A stretch of DNA of 64,000 bases from an uncultured Paracoccaceae bacterium (GCA_947493745.1 CANLSM010000007.1:62001-126000), one strand, 5' to 3'. Shown: positions 51,250-60,637, numbered from the stretch's first letter. The notes: a model not told the origin generated them from the letters alone. Program-made: numbers and translations.

Positions 51250-52017
51250 ATGCCTTTTCAGAAAATCAAGGCAGAGCGCATCTCGGAAGCCATCGTCCGC
51301 CAGCTTGAAAGCCTCATTCTGCGCGGCGTTCTGACAGCGGGTGAGCGCCTCCCGTCCGAGCGGGATCTGGCCGCGCGGCTCGATGTCTCCCGCCCGTCGC
51401 TCAGGGATGCGTTGGCAGAACTGGAGAAGTCCGGCCTTGTCGAGACCCGTCAGGGCTCCGGCGCATTCGTGGCGGAGTTTCTGGGGTCAGCCTTCGCGCC
51501 GCCGCTTGTGCGTCTGTTCTCCACCCATAGCGAGGCGTTCTTCGACTACCTGTCATTTCGCCGCGATCTCGAAGCGCTTGCAGCGGAACGGGCGGCCCGG
51601 CTGGCCAGTGACACGGACCTCAAGGTCATTGCGCGGATATTCGAGGACATGGAGAAGGCGCATCAGAAACGCTCGCCCAAGGAAGAGGCGGAACTCGATG
51701 TGGAATTTCACATGTCGATCGTGGAGGCCTCCCATAACGTGGTGATGCTGCACATGATGCGCTCGATGCTGGAGCTGCTGAAGGAGGGTGTGTTTTACAA
51801 CCGCCAGGCTCTCTTCGGTATGCGGACGACACGGCGCGATCTGCTGGAGCAGCACCGGATGATCCACGACAACCTGATCGCCCGCGATCCTGAGGGCGCC
51901 CGTCAGGCGGTCGAGGCTCACCTGACCTTTATCGAGAATGCGATGAAGGATGAACTGCGCAAGGACGAGAACGAAAAGACTGCCCGGCTGAAGTTCGAGC
52001 ATGTGACCGAGCGCTAG
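51250..52017 (+). CDS. FadR/GntR family transcriptional regulator with FCD domain
   Basis: 255 aa from the ATG at 51250, preceded by GGAGG. The winged helix is AIVRQLESLILRGVLTAGERLPSERDLAARLDVSRPSLRDALAELEKSGLVETRQGSGAFV. The FCD ligand domain has ELDVEFHMSIVEASHN and the C-terminal EQHRMIHDNLIARDPEGARQAVEAHL, with Asp/His residues that usually hold a metal for a carboxylate ligand. It resembles PdhR/LldR-type regulators of organic-acid metabolism. The target genes are not evident nearby. Confidence 0.9.
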   Translation: MPFQKIKAERISEAIVRQLESLILRGVLTAGERLPSERDLAARLDVSRPSLRDALAELEKSGLVETRQGSGAFVAEFLGSAFAPPLVRLFSTHSEAFFDYLSFRRDLEALAAERAARLASDTDLKVIARIFEDMEKAHQKRSPKEEAELDVEFHMSIVEASHNVVMLHMMRSMLELLKEGVFYNRQALFGMRTTRRDLLEQHRMIHDNLIARDPEGARQAVEAHLTFIENAMKDELRKDENEKTARLKFEHVTER

Positions 52018-52258
52018 ATAGCCGCTTAACGCGCGGAGCGCGCTCGGCTCACGAGGCGATCCGTATCTGCAAACAACGCCGGTGCTCAGGTTTCTGCGAT
52101 GACCGTGCCCGAATGCGGACAAAGTAGAGCCAGCGCCCTGCCGATAATCCCAAACAGTCTGGATCGCTGATGCCGACACGATGCCGGTCACGACAGCCCC
52201 GCAAGCGACCCCGGTAGCGCACGGGATAGCTGGGCATCGGTCTTGCCTGATTAGGCAC
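52018..52258. other. Intergenic region between the GntR gene and the atp operon end
   Basis: No convincing coding frame on either strand. A short GCGCG/CGCGC hairpin at about 52031-52043 could stop the gntR transcript weakly. The region ends at the atp terminator. Confidence 0.45.
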
Positions 52259-52287
52259 AAAAAAACCCGGCTGACGAGAGCCGGGTT
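52259..52287 (-). terminator. Terminator of the F0 ATP synthase operon
   Basis: On the minus strand AACCCGGCT/AGCCGGGTT (9-bp perfect stem, 6-nt loop) is followed by a T-run. It lies about 20 bases after the atpF stop. Confidence 0.9.
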
Positions 52288-52308
52288 CTTTTCGAAGTCT
52301 GGCAAAGA

Positions 52309-52800
52309 TCAGTGCAGCTTTTCACCGACATCCTTGATGGCCTCGTCGATCAGGCTGCCTGCATCGGCGGCCTTCATCTTCTTGGCGATCACCTCGCCTG
52401 CGGCTGCAATCGCCACGGTCACGGCCTTGTCCTTGACCTCGCGCATGGCACCGGCTTCGGCGCTGGCGATCTGGTCGATCGCAGCCTGAAGCCTTCGCTC
52501 GATCGAGGTCTGCAGATCAACCTTGGCCTGGGCCGCGGCAGCCTCGGATTCAGTACGGGCCGACTTGACTATGTTGTCCGCCTGCTCCGCCACTTCCTTT
52601 TGCTTGCGCTCGTAGGAGGCCAGAAGTGTCTGGGCCTCTTCGCGGAGCGACCGCGCCTCGTCGATCTCCGACTTGATGGCCTCGGCGCGCTTGTCCAGAA
52701 GACCGGCCACGATCCCCGGCACCTTCAGATAAAGAAGAATGCCGACAAAGATCACGAAGGCGATGGCGACGACGATATCTGTGTTGTTCAGGAAATCCAT
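52309..52800 (-). CDS. atpF: ATP synthase F0 subunit b
   Basis: 163 aa. One N-terminal membrane helix (NTDIVVAIAFVIFVGILLYL) is followed by a long charged coiled coil (KRAEAIKSEIDEARSLREEAQTLLASYERKQKEV...). It forms the peripheral stator stalk, here as a heterodimer with the b' subunit encoded just upstream (4-base gap). Last gene of the operon. Confidence 0.94.
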   Translation of the reverse strand: MDFLNNTDIVVAIAFVIFVGILLYLKVPGIVAGLLDKRAEAIKSEIDEARSLREEAQTLLASYERKQKEVAEQADNIVKSARTESEAAAAQAKVDLQTSIERRLQAAIDQIASAEAGAMREVKDKAVTVAIAAAGEVIAKKMKAADAGSLIDEAIKDVGEKLH

Positions 52801-52804
52801 CGTC

Positions 52805-53332
52805 TCACCCTTTCAGCCGTGCGGTGACAGCCTTGCCAACGGCGGCCTTGTCTGCCGCAGCAGGCATGATCGCGGCAATGATTTCGACAGCGGTGTCCTT
52901 GGCGACGATCTCGACGCTTTCCAGCGCACTGGCGCGAACCTCGGCGATACGACCCTCGGACTCCGCCGACTTGGCAGCGATCTCGGCATCCGCCTTGGCT
53001 GTGGCCGCGTCCAGTTCCTTCTGGATTTCCGCCTTGGCCTCTGCCGCGATGCGCTGCGCTTCGGCCCGAGCGTCGGTCAGCGCCTGCTGATAGGCGACCT
53101 CGGCCTCTTCCGCCCGGCGTTTCAGCTCAGCCGCCTGATCGAGATCCCTCGCAATCGCGCCGTGACGCTCTGCGATGATGGACTCGATGCGCGGCATCGC
53201 GACCTTGGCCAGGATGAAGTAGATGACGACCAGTGCCACGACAAGCCAGAAGACCTGAGTTGCCATGAACTCCGGGTCAAGCTGTGGCATGCCGACATAG
53301 TGGCCACCGTCCTGTCCTGTTTCAGATGCCAT
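52805..53332 (-). CDS. atpX: ATP synthase F0 subunit b' (AtpX type)
   Basis: 175 aa. Soluble N-terminal stretch with MPQLDPEFMATQVFWLVVALVVIYFILAKVAMPRIESII, the b' membrane anchor, then an Ala/Glu-rich coiled coil. Photosynthetic and related alphaproteobacteria carry b and b' as separate genes, as here. It sits between atpE and atpF; a stable hairpin precedes it. Confidence 0.93.
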   Translation of the reverse strand: MASETGQDGGHYVGMPQLDPEFMATQVFWLVVALVVIYFILAKVAMPRIESIIAERHGAIARDLDQAAELKRRAEEAEVAYQQALTDARAEAQRIAAEAKAEIQKELDAATAKADAEIAAKSAESEGRIAEVRASALESVEIVAKDTAVEIIAAIMPAAADKAAVGKAVTARLKG

Positions 53333-53353
53333 GTCAGCCTCCTAATTCAAGCA

Positions 53354-53374
53354 GGGAGGGGCGGGACCCCTCCC
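53354..53374 (-). promoter_or_regulatory. Intercistronic hairpin between atpE and atpX
   Basis: GGGAGGGG and CCCCTCCC form an 8-bp stem with a 5-nt loop in the 81-bp gap. No T-run follows on the minus strand. It probably stabilises the upstream atpE message or reduces readthrough into b'/b, matching the high c-subunit demand. Confidence 0.65.
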
Positions 53375-53413
53375 GGAAACAAACGAGCCCGCAGGCCCCG
53401 CAGGTTTGCCTGA

Positions 53414-53650
53414 TCAGAATGCGTACATCAGAAGCAGGGCAACGAGGAACGAGAAGATGCCGAGCGCTTCGGCAAATGCAATCCCGATGAACATCGTTGC
53501 TGTCTGGCCTGCAGCCGCAGCCGGGTTGCGCAGAGCACCTGCGAGGAAGTTCCCCACAACATGGCCCACGCCAACGGCCGCGCCGCCCATACCGGTACAG
53601 GCAAGACCCGCGCCGATCAAACGGCCCATTACTTCGATATCGCCTTCCAT
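53414..53650 (-). CDS. atpE: ATP synthase F0 subunit c
   Basis: 78 aa, two membrane helices with the Gly-rich first helix [27 protein letters not shown], polar loop ALRNPAAA and the proton-carrying Glu in [10 protein letters not shown]. It forms the rotating c-ring. No sodium-site residues are evident, so it is proton-driven. Confidence 0.96.
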   Translation of the reverse strand: MEGDIEVMGRLIGAGLACTGMGGAAVGVGHVVGNFLAGALRNPAAAAGQTATMFIGIAFAEALGIFSFLVALLLMYAF

Positions 53651-53682
53651 GGTGAATCTCCTCAGTTTGGAATAGCTGTGAA

Positions 53683-54432
53683 TTAGTGACCCGGATGCAG
53701 TGCATCATTGAGATACACGCATGTCAGGATGGTGAAGACATATGCCTGGATGCAGACCACGAGCGTCTCAAGCCCGTAGACCGCCACAATGGCAAAGATC
53801 GGTGCGATGGCGCCAAGACCCATGGCACCGGCGAAACCGGCGAAAACCTTGATCACCGCGTGACCGGCCATCATGTTGCCCGCAAGACGAATGGAGTGGC
53901 TGAGCGGCCGCACGAAGTAAGAGATCACCTCGATGATCAGCAGAACCGGGCGCAGCGGCAGAGGCGCGCTACCGATCCAGAACAGTTTCAGGAAGCCAAG
54001 CCCGTGTTTGACGAAGCCCAGCACCGTGACGGAAATGAATACCGCCATGGCGAGCACGCCCGTGACCACGATATGCGAGGTTGTCGTGAAGGATTTCGGC
54101 AAGAGGCCTATGACATTGGCCACCAGAATGAACATGAAGAGTGTGAAGATATACGGGAAATACTTCAGGCCTTCCTGACCTGCGATGTCCTCGATCATCT
54201 TGCGCACAAAGCCGTAGATGACCTCGGCAATCGACTGCGAGCGGGTCGGCACCATGGCGCGGCCCCGGACACTGACGACCATCAGCAGCACGATCACAAC
54301 AACGGTCAGAAACAGCCAGAGCGTCTGGTTGGTTACCGTGTACCAGTGCAGTTCGTCACCGCCGAAAAGCGGTTTTACCACGAACTGGTCCATCGGGTGG
54401 ATGTTGAAACCGCCTGTCTCTTCTGTCGCCAC
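53683..54432 (-). CDS. atpB: ATP synthase F0 subunit a
   Basis: 249 aa, five or six membrane helices. The essential Arg is in the segment [21 protein letters not shown]. The periplasmic N-terminal and [27 protein letters not shown]-like regions match the family. Subunit a provides the two proton half-channels next to the c-ring. Confidence 0.96.
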   Translation of the reverse strand: MATEETGGFNIHPMDQFVVKPLFGGDELHWYTVTNQTLWLFLTVVVIVLLMVVSVRGRAMVPTRSQSIAEVIYGFVRKMIEDIAGQEGLKYFPYIFTLFMFILVANVIGLLPKSFTTTSHIVVTGVLAMAVFISVTVLGFVKHGLGFLKLFWIGSAPLPLRPVLLIIEVISYFVRPLSHSIRLAGNMMAGHAVIKVFAGFAGAMGLGAIAPIFAIVAVYGLETLVVCIQAYVFTILTCVYLNDALHPGH

Positions 54433-54445
54433 GGTCGTCGTCCTC

Positions 54446-54769
54446 TCAGTCGCGGGTCTCGAAAGACCCTTTGTCTGCCTTGGCCTGGGCCTCTCTTGCC
54501 GTGCGCATCATGACATTCACGCCCGCACCGAAGCCCAGCAATGTAAAGAGCACCAGAAAGATCGGGAGCGTCCCGAGCAGGCTGTCCAGCCCGTATCCGA
54601 TGCCAAAGCCGAGGGCGATCCCCACCACCAGCTCGATAACCATGCGCCAGGCCATGCTGGCGCTCTCATATTTGCTCTCCACCCGCGGTTTCGGCTGAAG
54701 CGAGCCGCGCGCCTCTTCGATGCGCGATTGCAGCTCTTCCAGTCGTTTGGGGTCCGGTTCCTCGGCCAT
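54446..54769 (-). CDS. atpI: AtpZ/AtpI family protein (ATP synthase accessory)
   Basis: 107 aa. A charged N-terminal helix precedes two membrane helices ([24 protein letters not shown] and [20 protein letters not shown]). The [16 protein letters not shown] motif is typical of AtpI/AtpZ proteins that help c-ring assembly or Mg transport. First gene of the F0 operon, 13 bases before atpB. Confidence 0.9.
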   Translation of the reverse strand: MAEEPDPKRLEELQSRIEEARGSLQPKPRVESKYESASMAWRMVIELVVGIALGFGIGYGLDSLLGTLPIFLVLFTLLGFGAGVNVMMRTAREAQAKADKGSFETRD

Positions 54770-54971
54770 TGTGACCCTTTCCGGGAGGCGGTCTCACGCC
54801 CTCTTGAAGTCTCGCGGACACTATGAGCGGGTGGGGTGGCTGTCAAGCGTCGTCATGAAAATCGAGATGCACGCTAATATGCTGTAATCAAAGGATTTAT
54901 ATGCTGTGCGACATGGGGGCGCATGGGCTCGTCCGCCCAATCCGCCCGGGTCTTTCCGACGTTCAGTTCAT

Positions 54972-55010
54972 TCAACCAGATGGTTGACGATTCAATATTT
55001 TGACGTCAAA
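54972..55010. promoter_or_regulatory. Cluster of three TCAA/TTGA inverted repeats before the ArsR gene
   Basis: TCAACCAGATGGTTGA (54972-54987, 6-bp arms), TCAATATTTTGA (54992-55003) and the perfect palindrome TTTGACGTCAAA (54999-55010) follow one another. All use TCAA/TTGA half-sites. They end 10 bases before the arsR start codon, where an autoregulatory operator is expected. TTGACG at 54984 could be a -35. Confidence 0.65.
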
Positions 55011-55020
55011 GGCATGTCCC

Positions 55021-55371
55021 ATGCAGGCCGAGCAAGACAAACTGGACAGGATCTTCGCGGCGCTGGCCGATCCGACCCGCCGTGAGATCGTGCGGGCGCT
55101 GCTGGCGCAGGACCGGAAGGTTTCCGATCTGGCAGCTCCGTTCGAGAGCAGCCTGGCGGCGGTCTCAAAACATCTGCACGTCCTGATCGAGGCCGGTCTG
55201 GTCTCCCAACACCGCGACGGTCGCATTAAATGGTGCCGCCTCGATGTCGAGGGCATGCATATGGCAATGCGCTGGATGGAGGGCTTCGGGCAGTTTGCTG
55301 CCCGTGATTTCGAGGTGTTGGAGCATCGTCTGTCAGAGCTTGGGCTTCTGGCCGACGATGACCACCCCTGA
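55021..55371 (+). CDS. ArsR family transcriptional regulator
   Basis: 116 aa from the ATG at 55021; the upstream TTG at 55000 lies inside a palindrome and has no ribosome-binding site, so I reject it. The winged helix reads LADPTRREIVRALLAQDRKVSDLAAPFESSLAAVSKHLHVLIEAGLVSQHRDGRIKWCRL. No metal-binding Cys pair is present, so it is not an arsenic or cadmium sensor. This ArsR type is commonly followed by an AHSA1/SRPBCC gene, which is missing here; a Tat-exported protein follows 71 bases later. Confidence 0.9.
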   Translation: MQAEQDKLDRIFAALADPTRREIVRALLAQDRKVSDLAAPFESSLAAVSKHLHVLIEAGLVSQHRDGRIKWCRLDVEGMHMAMRWMEGFGQFAARDFEVLEHRLSELGLLADDDHP

Positions 55372-55442
55372 GGCGGACGACGTCACGAAACGCTTTCAGG
55401 GAACGGTCCCGCGCGGTAACGTCACCGCATGGGAGGGGCATT

Positions 55443-56435
55443 TTGACAACGCGCCGTGTGTTTCTGGCCGGGCTCGTCGGGCTGTCAGCAGGCGCCGGAC
55501 GGGCTGAGCCCCGCCAGGTTTTGCCACCGGTTGTGGATGCGGCCTTCGATCTCAGAACACAAAACGGGCTTCTCGCCGAGTTGAAGCGGCGCCGGGTTCA
55601 CACCGTCTTTCGCTACTATGCCCATCAGAACCAGCCCGAGCGTGGTCTGCCGACCAAAGTACTGACACGGGCCGAGGCCGAGGCTCTCTGGGACAGCGGT
55701 TTCTCGATCGGGGCGGTGTTCCAGTACAACAATGACCAGATATCGGCGATGTCGACCGGGCGTGGCATGAGTGATGCACGTCATGCGCTCGACTATGCGC
55801 AATCCGCAATCGGCCAGCCCTTTGGCTCGGCCATCTATTTCGGGGTGGATGGAAGCTGGACCACAGGCCGCGAGCTTAGCCTGGTCGAGGCGTATTTTCA
55901 GGCGGTCGCGGCGGAATTTGCGGCTACGGGCAATCGGTATCGCATTGGCGTCTATGGCTCAGGAACGGTTTGCGGACATCTGCTGGATCTCGGACTGGCC
56001 GAGGTCGCATGGCTCGCTCTGTCGCGCTGCTGGCCCGGAACGCCCGGTTTTTTCAACGCGCCATCGCCGCGCTGGAACCTGTTTCAGTTCAGCCACAGCG
56101 CCCGCTTTGCCGGTCGCACGCTTGATGCCAACATGGTCAATCCCCTGCGCCGTGATTTCGGCGCCTTTGACCGAACGGGGCGTGCCCGCCTGTTACCGCA
56201 GATTGATCTGGAGGACTTCCGTGCGGCGGTGCATTTCCTGAAAAGGAAGTCGACCTTGCTGCGTAGTGCGCCGGATCCGACGTCGAAACCGGTTTTCGAG
56301 CTGAACCGCTCGCACAATCCGCTGGTTCTGGAACAAAGGGGCGGCTGGCTGGGGGTGAGCATCGACGGCAGTGCCTTGATAGACGGCTATGTCGCCGCAT
56401 CCGATCTTGTCCGCGGTGCGATGCCGGCCTGTTAG
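55443..56435 (+). CDS. Tat-exported DUF1906 (GH25-like TIM-barrel) protein
   Basis: 330 aa with a TTG start at 55443, supported by GGGAGGGG at 55431-55438. The N-terminus TTRRVFLAGLVGLSAGAGRA is a Tat signal (RRVFL). The DUF1906 domain follows: VDAAFDLRTQNGLLAELKRRRVHTVFRYYA...GFSIGAVFQYN, IYFGVDGSW and YRIGVYGSGTVC, then WNLFQFSH. DUF1906 is a glycoside-hydrolase-like barrel (Rv2525c type) thought to act on cell wall. A C-terminal SH3-like stretch (LVLEQRGGWLGVSIDGSALIDGYV) may bind wall. Stop overlaps smc by 4 bases. Confidence 0.85.
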   Translation: MTTRRVFLAGLVGLSAGAGRAEPRQVLPPVVDAAFDLRTQNGLLAELKRRRVHTVFRYYAHQNQPERGLPTKVLTRAEAEALWDSGFSIGAVFQYNNDQISAMSTGRGMSDARHALDYAQSAIGQPFGSAIYFGVDGSWTTGRELSLVEAYFQAVAAEFAATGNRYRIGVYGSGTVCGHLLDLGLAEVAWLALSRCWPGTPGFFNAPSPRWNLFQFSHSARFAGRTLDANMVNPLRRDFGAFDRTGRARLLPQIDLEDFRAAVHFLKRKSTLLRSAPDPTSKPVFELNRSHNPLVLEQRGGWLGVSIDGSALIDGYVAASDLVRGAMPAC

Positions 56436-59400
56436 CCCTCGACCATCTCTTCGGCCTGCCGCAGATCGACGGACACAAGCTGGCTGACGCCCTGTTCGGC
56501 CATGGTCACGCCAAAGAGCCGGTCCATCCGTGACATTGTCACCGCGTGGTGGGTGATGATCAGGAAGCGGGTATCCGTGCGGCGCGTCATCTCATCGAGC
56601 AGATCGCAGAACCGCGTCACATTGGCATCATCGAGCGGCGCGTCGACCTCGTCGAGCACGCAGATCGGCGACGGGTTCGCGAGGAACACGGCAAAGATCA
56701 GCGACAGCGCCGTGAGCGTCTGTTCGCCGCCTGACAGGAGCGACAGGGTCGACAGTTTCTTGCCCGGCGGCTGGCACATGATCTCAAGTCCGGCTTCCAG
56801 CGGGTCGTCGCTTTCGACCAGAACCAGATTGGCCTCGCCACCCCCGAAGAGATGCTTGAAGAGCACGCCGAAACTCTTATTGACCTCGTCAAATGCAGCC
56901 AGAAGACGCTCGCGCCCTTCGCGGTTGAGATTGGCGATACCGTGGCGCAGCTTGTTCACGGCCTCTTCCAGATCGCCCTTCTCGGCGCTCAGTTCATCAA
57001 ACTGCTGCTGGATTTCCTTGGCGTCTTCCTCGGCCCGCAGGTTGACTGCTCCCAGTGCCTCGCGCTGCCGTTTCAGCCGGTTCACATCGTTCTCGATCAT
57101 CTCGGCGGGCGGCATCTTGTCGGGATCGGCTTCCAGTCGCTCCAGCAGCGTCTGAGGTGAGGTTTCAAGTTCTTCCTCGATCCGGGCAGCAGCGGCCTTC
57201 ACCCGCTCGCCCGCGGCTTCAAAGAGCGCATCCGCGCGCGCGCGGCTCTCGCGAGCCTCGGACGCGTCCTTCTCGGCCTGACGCTCGGCAGTCTCAACCG
57301 TCCTAAGGGCGGTTTCGGCCTCTGCCAACCGGTCCGAGGATGCGCCTTTGCGCTTTTCCGCGTCTTCAATGCCGCCCGCAAGCTCGGCCCGCTTGGCAGC
57401 AATCTCTTCGGGCGCGGTGGAGGCGGCTGTCAACTCGGCGTTGCTCTCGGTGCTGCGCGTCTCCAGATCCTCGATGCGGCTGTCGGCGGTGGACAGTCGG
57501 TGTTTCCATCCGGAGACTTCCTTGGTGATTTCCTGCGCCCGCTTCAACCGTGCCTCGCCCTCCCGCCGCAGATCATCGGCAATCGAGCGCTTGGAGATCA
57601 TCGCCAGCCGTGCAGCCTCGACCCTTATCTTGCGGTCTTCGACAGCATCGCGGGCGGCTTCCAGATCGCCCAGATCGGTCAGGCCTGCTTCCGCTTCCTT
57701 CAGTGTGGCGCGCGCGGCGAGCGCGTCTTCCTCGCGTCGTTCGACGGCCATTTTCAGGGTCTCGACCCGCCCAGTCAGCGTGCTTTCCTCAGCCTCCGCC
57801 CGGCTGACAGCGCGAATGGCACCTGTAGCCGCTTCATCGGCGGCACGGCGGGCCTGTCGGGCCTCGGCTTCGGTCGCCTGACAGGCCTGCAGTGTGGAAT
57901 GGCTTGCGTCATAGGTGTCGCGTGCGGCATCGGCCCGCGTTCTGGCCGTGTCACTTGCGCGGCCAAGATCGCGCAGGCGGTTCATCTGCTGGAGACGCAG
58001 GGCGGCTGCAGACGGCGCATCATCGGCTCCGATCCGGTATCCGTCCCAACGCCACAGATCGCCCTCGCGGCTCACCAGACGCTGCCCGGGTTTGAGGTCA
58101 GCCTGCAACCCTGCCCCTTCGGAGCGGTCCACAAGTCCGATCTGTGACAGTCGTCGCGCGAGCACCGGCGGTCCAACCACGTGATCGGCCAGACGCGCGG
58201 CGCCCCCCGGCAGGCTTTGGGGTGCATCGTAATCGACCAGTTCCGCCCATCCGGACGGACCGTCCGGCCCGACCACCGGCGCTTTCAGATCATCGGCAAG
58301 CGCTGCCCCCAGAGCTGCCTCGAAGCCGGGATCGGCCCGCACGGCATCGAGCACCTGCCCGCCATCGCCCTGATCGCGGTCTATGAGGCGTTGCAGAGCC
58401 GCAATCTCGGCGGCCAGCGCCTTGGCCTCGCCATCGGCTTCCGAGAGCGCGGCGCGGTGGTCAGACTCCGCAGCCTGCGCTTTGGTGCGGGCGCTCTCGG
58501 CATCCGTCAGGGCAGCTTCGGCCTTTTCGGCGGCCGCCACAGCTTCGCCTTGCTCGGTCTCCGCCGCTTCACGGGTCTTGTGGGCCGCCTGAAGCTTCTC
58601 GCTGACCTCGCCTGCGGCCTGCCTGGCCTGCTCGATCTCCGCATCCAGCTTGGCCACCTGACCGCGCGCGTCTTCCAGCCGGCGCTCGGCGGACTGATAG
58701 CGGGCGGACAGGCGCGCCGCATCCTCGGTCAGCTTGTCGAGATCGCTTTCCTCCTGCTGCACGGTCGCGCTCGCCAGCCGGGCTGCGTCCTGCGCATCAG
58801 CAAGCTTGGCCTCATGGCCCTTGCCCGCTTTCTCAAGCGCGGTCCTTTCCCACTCCAGCTCCTTGATCATCTCGCCCGCATCGCGGCCCAGTGTCTTCTC
58901 GCGCTCGATATCCTTGGCCAACTGGTCGATACGCGCTTTCAGTGTATCAATGGCCTGGCGCGCACGGGTTTCCTGCTCCCCCAGTGCATCGCGCTCGACC
59001 AGAAGACGCTGCAGAACTGCACCTGCAATCGCTTCCTCCTCACGCAGCGGCGGCAGAGTTTCTTCAGCCTTGGTCCGTTCGCGCGACTTTTCCGAGGCCA
59101 GTCCCTGCGCGGTTGCAGCCGCCTTTGTCGCCTCACGCAGGGCCGCCTCGGCTGCAAGACGCTCCTCTTCGGTCTCGCGCCAGCGGCGATAGAGCAGCAG
59201 GCCCTCGGACCGCCGAAGCTCCTCGGCAATCTGGCGATACCGAGCGGCCTGCTTGGCTTGTCGCTCCAGCGACTTTAACTGGCCGTCAAGCTGCTCGAGA
59301 ACGTCCTCGACCCTCGCTAGATTGGTCTCGGTGCCCTTCAGCTTCAGTTCCGCCTCGTGCCGGCGCTGGTAGAGCCCGGAGATCCCGGCGGCCTCTTCCA

Positions 59401-59890
59401 GCACCCTGCGCCGTGATTTCGGCTTGGCGTTGATCAGTTCCGATATCTGTCCCTGCCGGACCAGCGCGGGTGAATGCGCCCCGGTCGATGCATCCGCGAA
59501 GAGCATCTGCACGTCACGCGCGCGGGCCTCTTTTCCATTGGTCTTGTAGGCGGAACCCGCATCGCGGGTGATCCGGCGCACGATCTCCAGCGTATCCGCG
59601 TCGTTGAAGCCCGCCGGTGCCAGTCGGTCGGCATTGTCGAGTTGCAGGGTCACTTCGGCGTAGTTACGTGGCGGACGCGAGGATGCGCCCGCGAAAATCA
59701 CGTCTTCCATACCGCCGCCCCGCATCGCTGTGGGGCGGTTCTCGCCCATTACCCAGCGCAGGGCCTCCAGCAGGTTGGACTTTCCACAGCCGTTCGGCCC
59801 GACCACTCCGGTCAGACCAGTGGCTATCACCAGTTCTGTCGGATCGACAAAGCTCTTGAAGCCCAGCAGCCGAAGTTTGTTGAAGTGCAT
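56432..59890 (-). CDS. smc: Chromosome segregation protein SMC
   Basis: 1152 aa. Head: VVGPNGCGKSNLLEALRWVMGENRP at the N-terminus, and the C-terminal signature LSGGEQTLTALSLIFAVFLANPSPICVLDEVDAPLDDANVTRFCDLL. Between lie two long Ala/Glu/Arg-rich coiled coils and a hinge around residues 500-640 (GGQVLDAVRADPGFEAALGAALADDLKAPVVG...). It acts as the core of the SMC-ScpAB condensin. ATG at 59890. The scpA and scpB genes are not here. Confidence 0.97.
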   Translation of the reverse strand: MHFNKLRLLGFKSFVDPTELVIATGLTGVVGPNGCGKSNLLEALRWVMGENRPTAMRGGGMEDVIFAGASSRPPRNYAEVTLQLDNADRLAPAGFNDADTLEIVRRITRDAGSAYKTNGKEARARDVQMLFADASTGAHSPALVRQGQISELINAKPKSRRRVLEEAAGISGLYQRRHEAELKLKGTETNLARVEDVLEQLDGQLKSLERQAKQAARYRQIAEELRRSEGLLLYRRWRETEEERLAAEAALREATKAAATAQGLASEKSRERTKAEETLPPLREEEAIAGAVLQRLLVERDALGEQETRARQAIDTLKARIDQLAKDIEREKTLGRDAGEMIKELEWERTALEKAGKGHEAKLADAQDAARLASATVQQEESDLDKLTEDAARLSARYQSAERRLEDARGQVAKLDAEIEQARQAAGEVSEKLQAAHKTREAAETEQGEAVAAAEKAEAALTDAESARTKAQAAESDHRAALSEADGEAKALAAEIAALQRLIDRDQGDGGQVLDAVRADPGFEAALGAALADDLKAPVVGPDGPSGWAELVDYDAPQSLPGGAARLADHVVGPPVLARRLSQIGLVDRSEGAGLQADLKPGQRLVSREGDLWRWDGYRIGADDAPSAAALRLQQMNRLRDLGRASDTARTRADAARDTYDASHSTLQACQATEAEARQARRAADEAATGAIRAVSRAEAEESTLTGRVETLKMAVERREEDALAARATLKEAEAGLTDLGDLEAARDAVEDRKIRVEAARLAMISKRSIADDLRREGEARLKRAQEITKEVSGWKHRLSTADSRIEDLETRSTESNAELTAASTAPEEIAAKRAELAGGIEDAEKRKGASSDRLAEAETALRTVETAERQAEKDASEARESRARADALFEAAGERVKAAAARIEEELETSPQTLLERLEADPDKMPPAEMIENDVNRLKRQREALGAVNLRAEEDAKEIQQQFDELSAEKGDLEEAVNKLRHGIANLNREGRERLLAAFDEVNKSFGVLFKHLFGGGEANLVLVESDDPLEAGLEIMCQPPGKKLSTLSLLSGGEQTLTALSLIFAVFLANPSPICVLDEVDAPLDDANVTRFCDLLDEMTRRTDTRFLIITHHAVTMSRMDRLFGVTMAEQGVSQLVSVDLRQAEEMVEG

Positions 59891-60090
59891 AGACGCGACC
59901 TTGCCGCTTTTATTGATTCCTGTCCGATGGGGCAGGATTCCGGTTCCGGGCCGTGGGAGTCAACCAAAATCACTTCATATTGCCCTCTAACCCGACTTAT
60001 CCACAACATGTCGCGCGACTTTCCGCCTTTGCAGAAACACGGCCTTGGGTTAGGCACGAAGCAAGAGGTCAACAACGGAACGTTCGCGCC

Positions 60091-60630
60091 ATGCCAAAAC
60101 TTCTTGGAATTTCAGGATCGCTTCGAAAGGCATCGACCAATACGAAGCTGGTGCATGAGGCGGCCAGGGCTTTCGCGCCATCTGACTGGACGCTCGCGGA
60201 TATCAGGTTCGAACTTTTTGATGCGGATATCGAGGCCGAGCGGGGCATCCCGCCAGCAGTGCAGAAGTTTGCCAGTGATATCCGGGAGGCCGACGCAGTG
60301 GTCATCTCCACCCCGGAATACAACAAGAGCCTGCCGGGCGGGTTGAAGAACGCGCTCGACTGGCTGTCGCGCGCCGATATGGGCGCGCTGAACGGCAAGC
60401 CGGTTGCCATCGTCTCGGCAGCAGCGGGCCGTGCGGGCGGGGAGCGGGCGCAGTTCTCCCTGCGCCATTGTCTGACGGCGTTCATGCCGCGTGTGCTTCC
60501 TGGACCCGAGGTCATGATCGCGGCCTCCGGTTCGGCCTTCGACGAAAACGGCCGGCTCGTCGATCAGAAGAGTTTTGAGTTTCTCACCAAGCTGATGGAT
60601 GGGTTGAAGGCCGAGATCGCGCGCAAATGA
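60091..60630 (+). CDS. NAD(P)H-dependent FMN reductase
   Basis: 179 aa from the ATG at 60091 (MPKLLGISGSLRKASTNTKLVHEA). The flavin-binding ISGSLRKASTN loop and PEYNKSLPGGLKNALDWLSR (YNxSxPGxLKN) are those of the SsuE/ChrR/azoreductase-like NADPH-dependent FMN reductase family. It probably reduces quinones, chromate or free FMN. It is divergent from smc by 200 bases and convergent with the next MFS gene. Confidence 0.93.
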   Translation: MPKLLGISGSLRKASTNTKLVHEAARAFAPSDWTLADIRFELFDADIEAERGIPPAVQKFASDIREADAVVISTPEYNKSLPGGLKNALDWLSRADMGALNGKPVAIVSAAAGRAGGERAQFSLRHCLTAFMPRVLPGPEVMIAASGSAFDENGRLVDQKSFEFLTKLMDGLKAEIARK

Positions 60631-60637
60631 TGCCGCT

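Noticed and set aside
52049-52258. 69-codon open frame on the minus strand before the atp terminator
   Set aside because: Arg/Cys-rich translation without domain similarity and no ribosome-binding site; typical of GC-rich non-coding sequence.
53354-53374. Hairpin between atpE and atpX considered as a true terminator
   Set aside because: No T-run follows, and the b' and b subunits must be made from the same operon, so I describe it as an mRNA-stabilising element instead.
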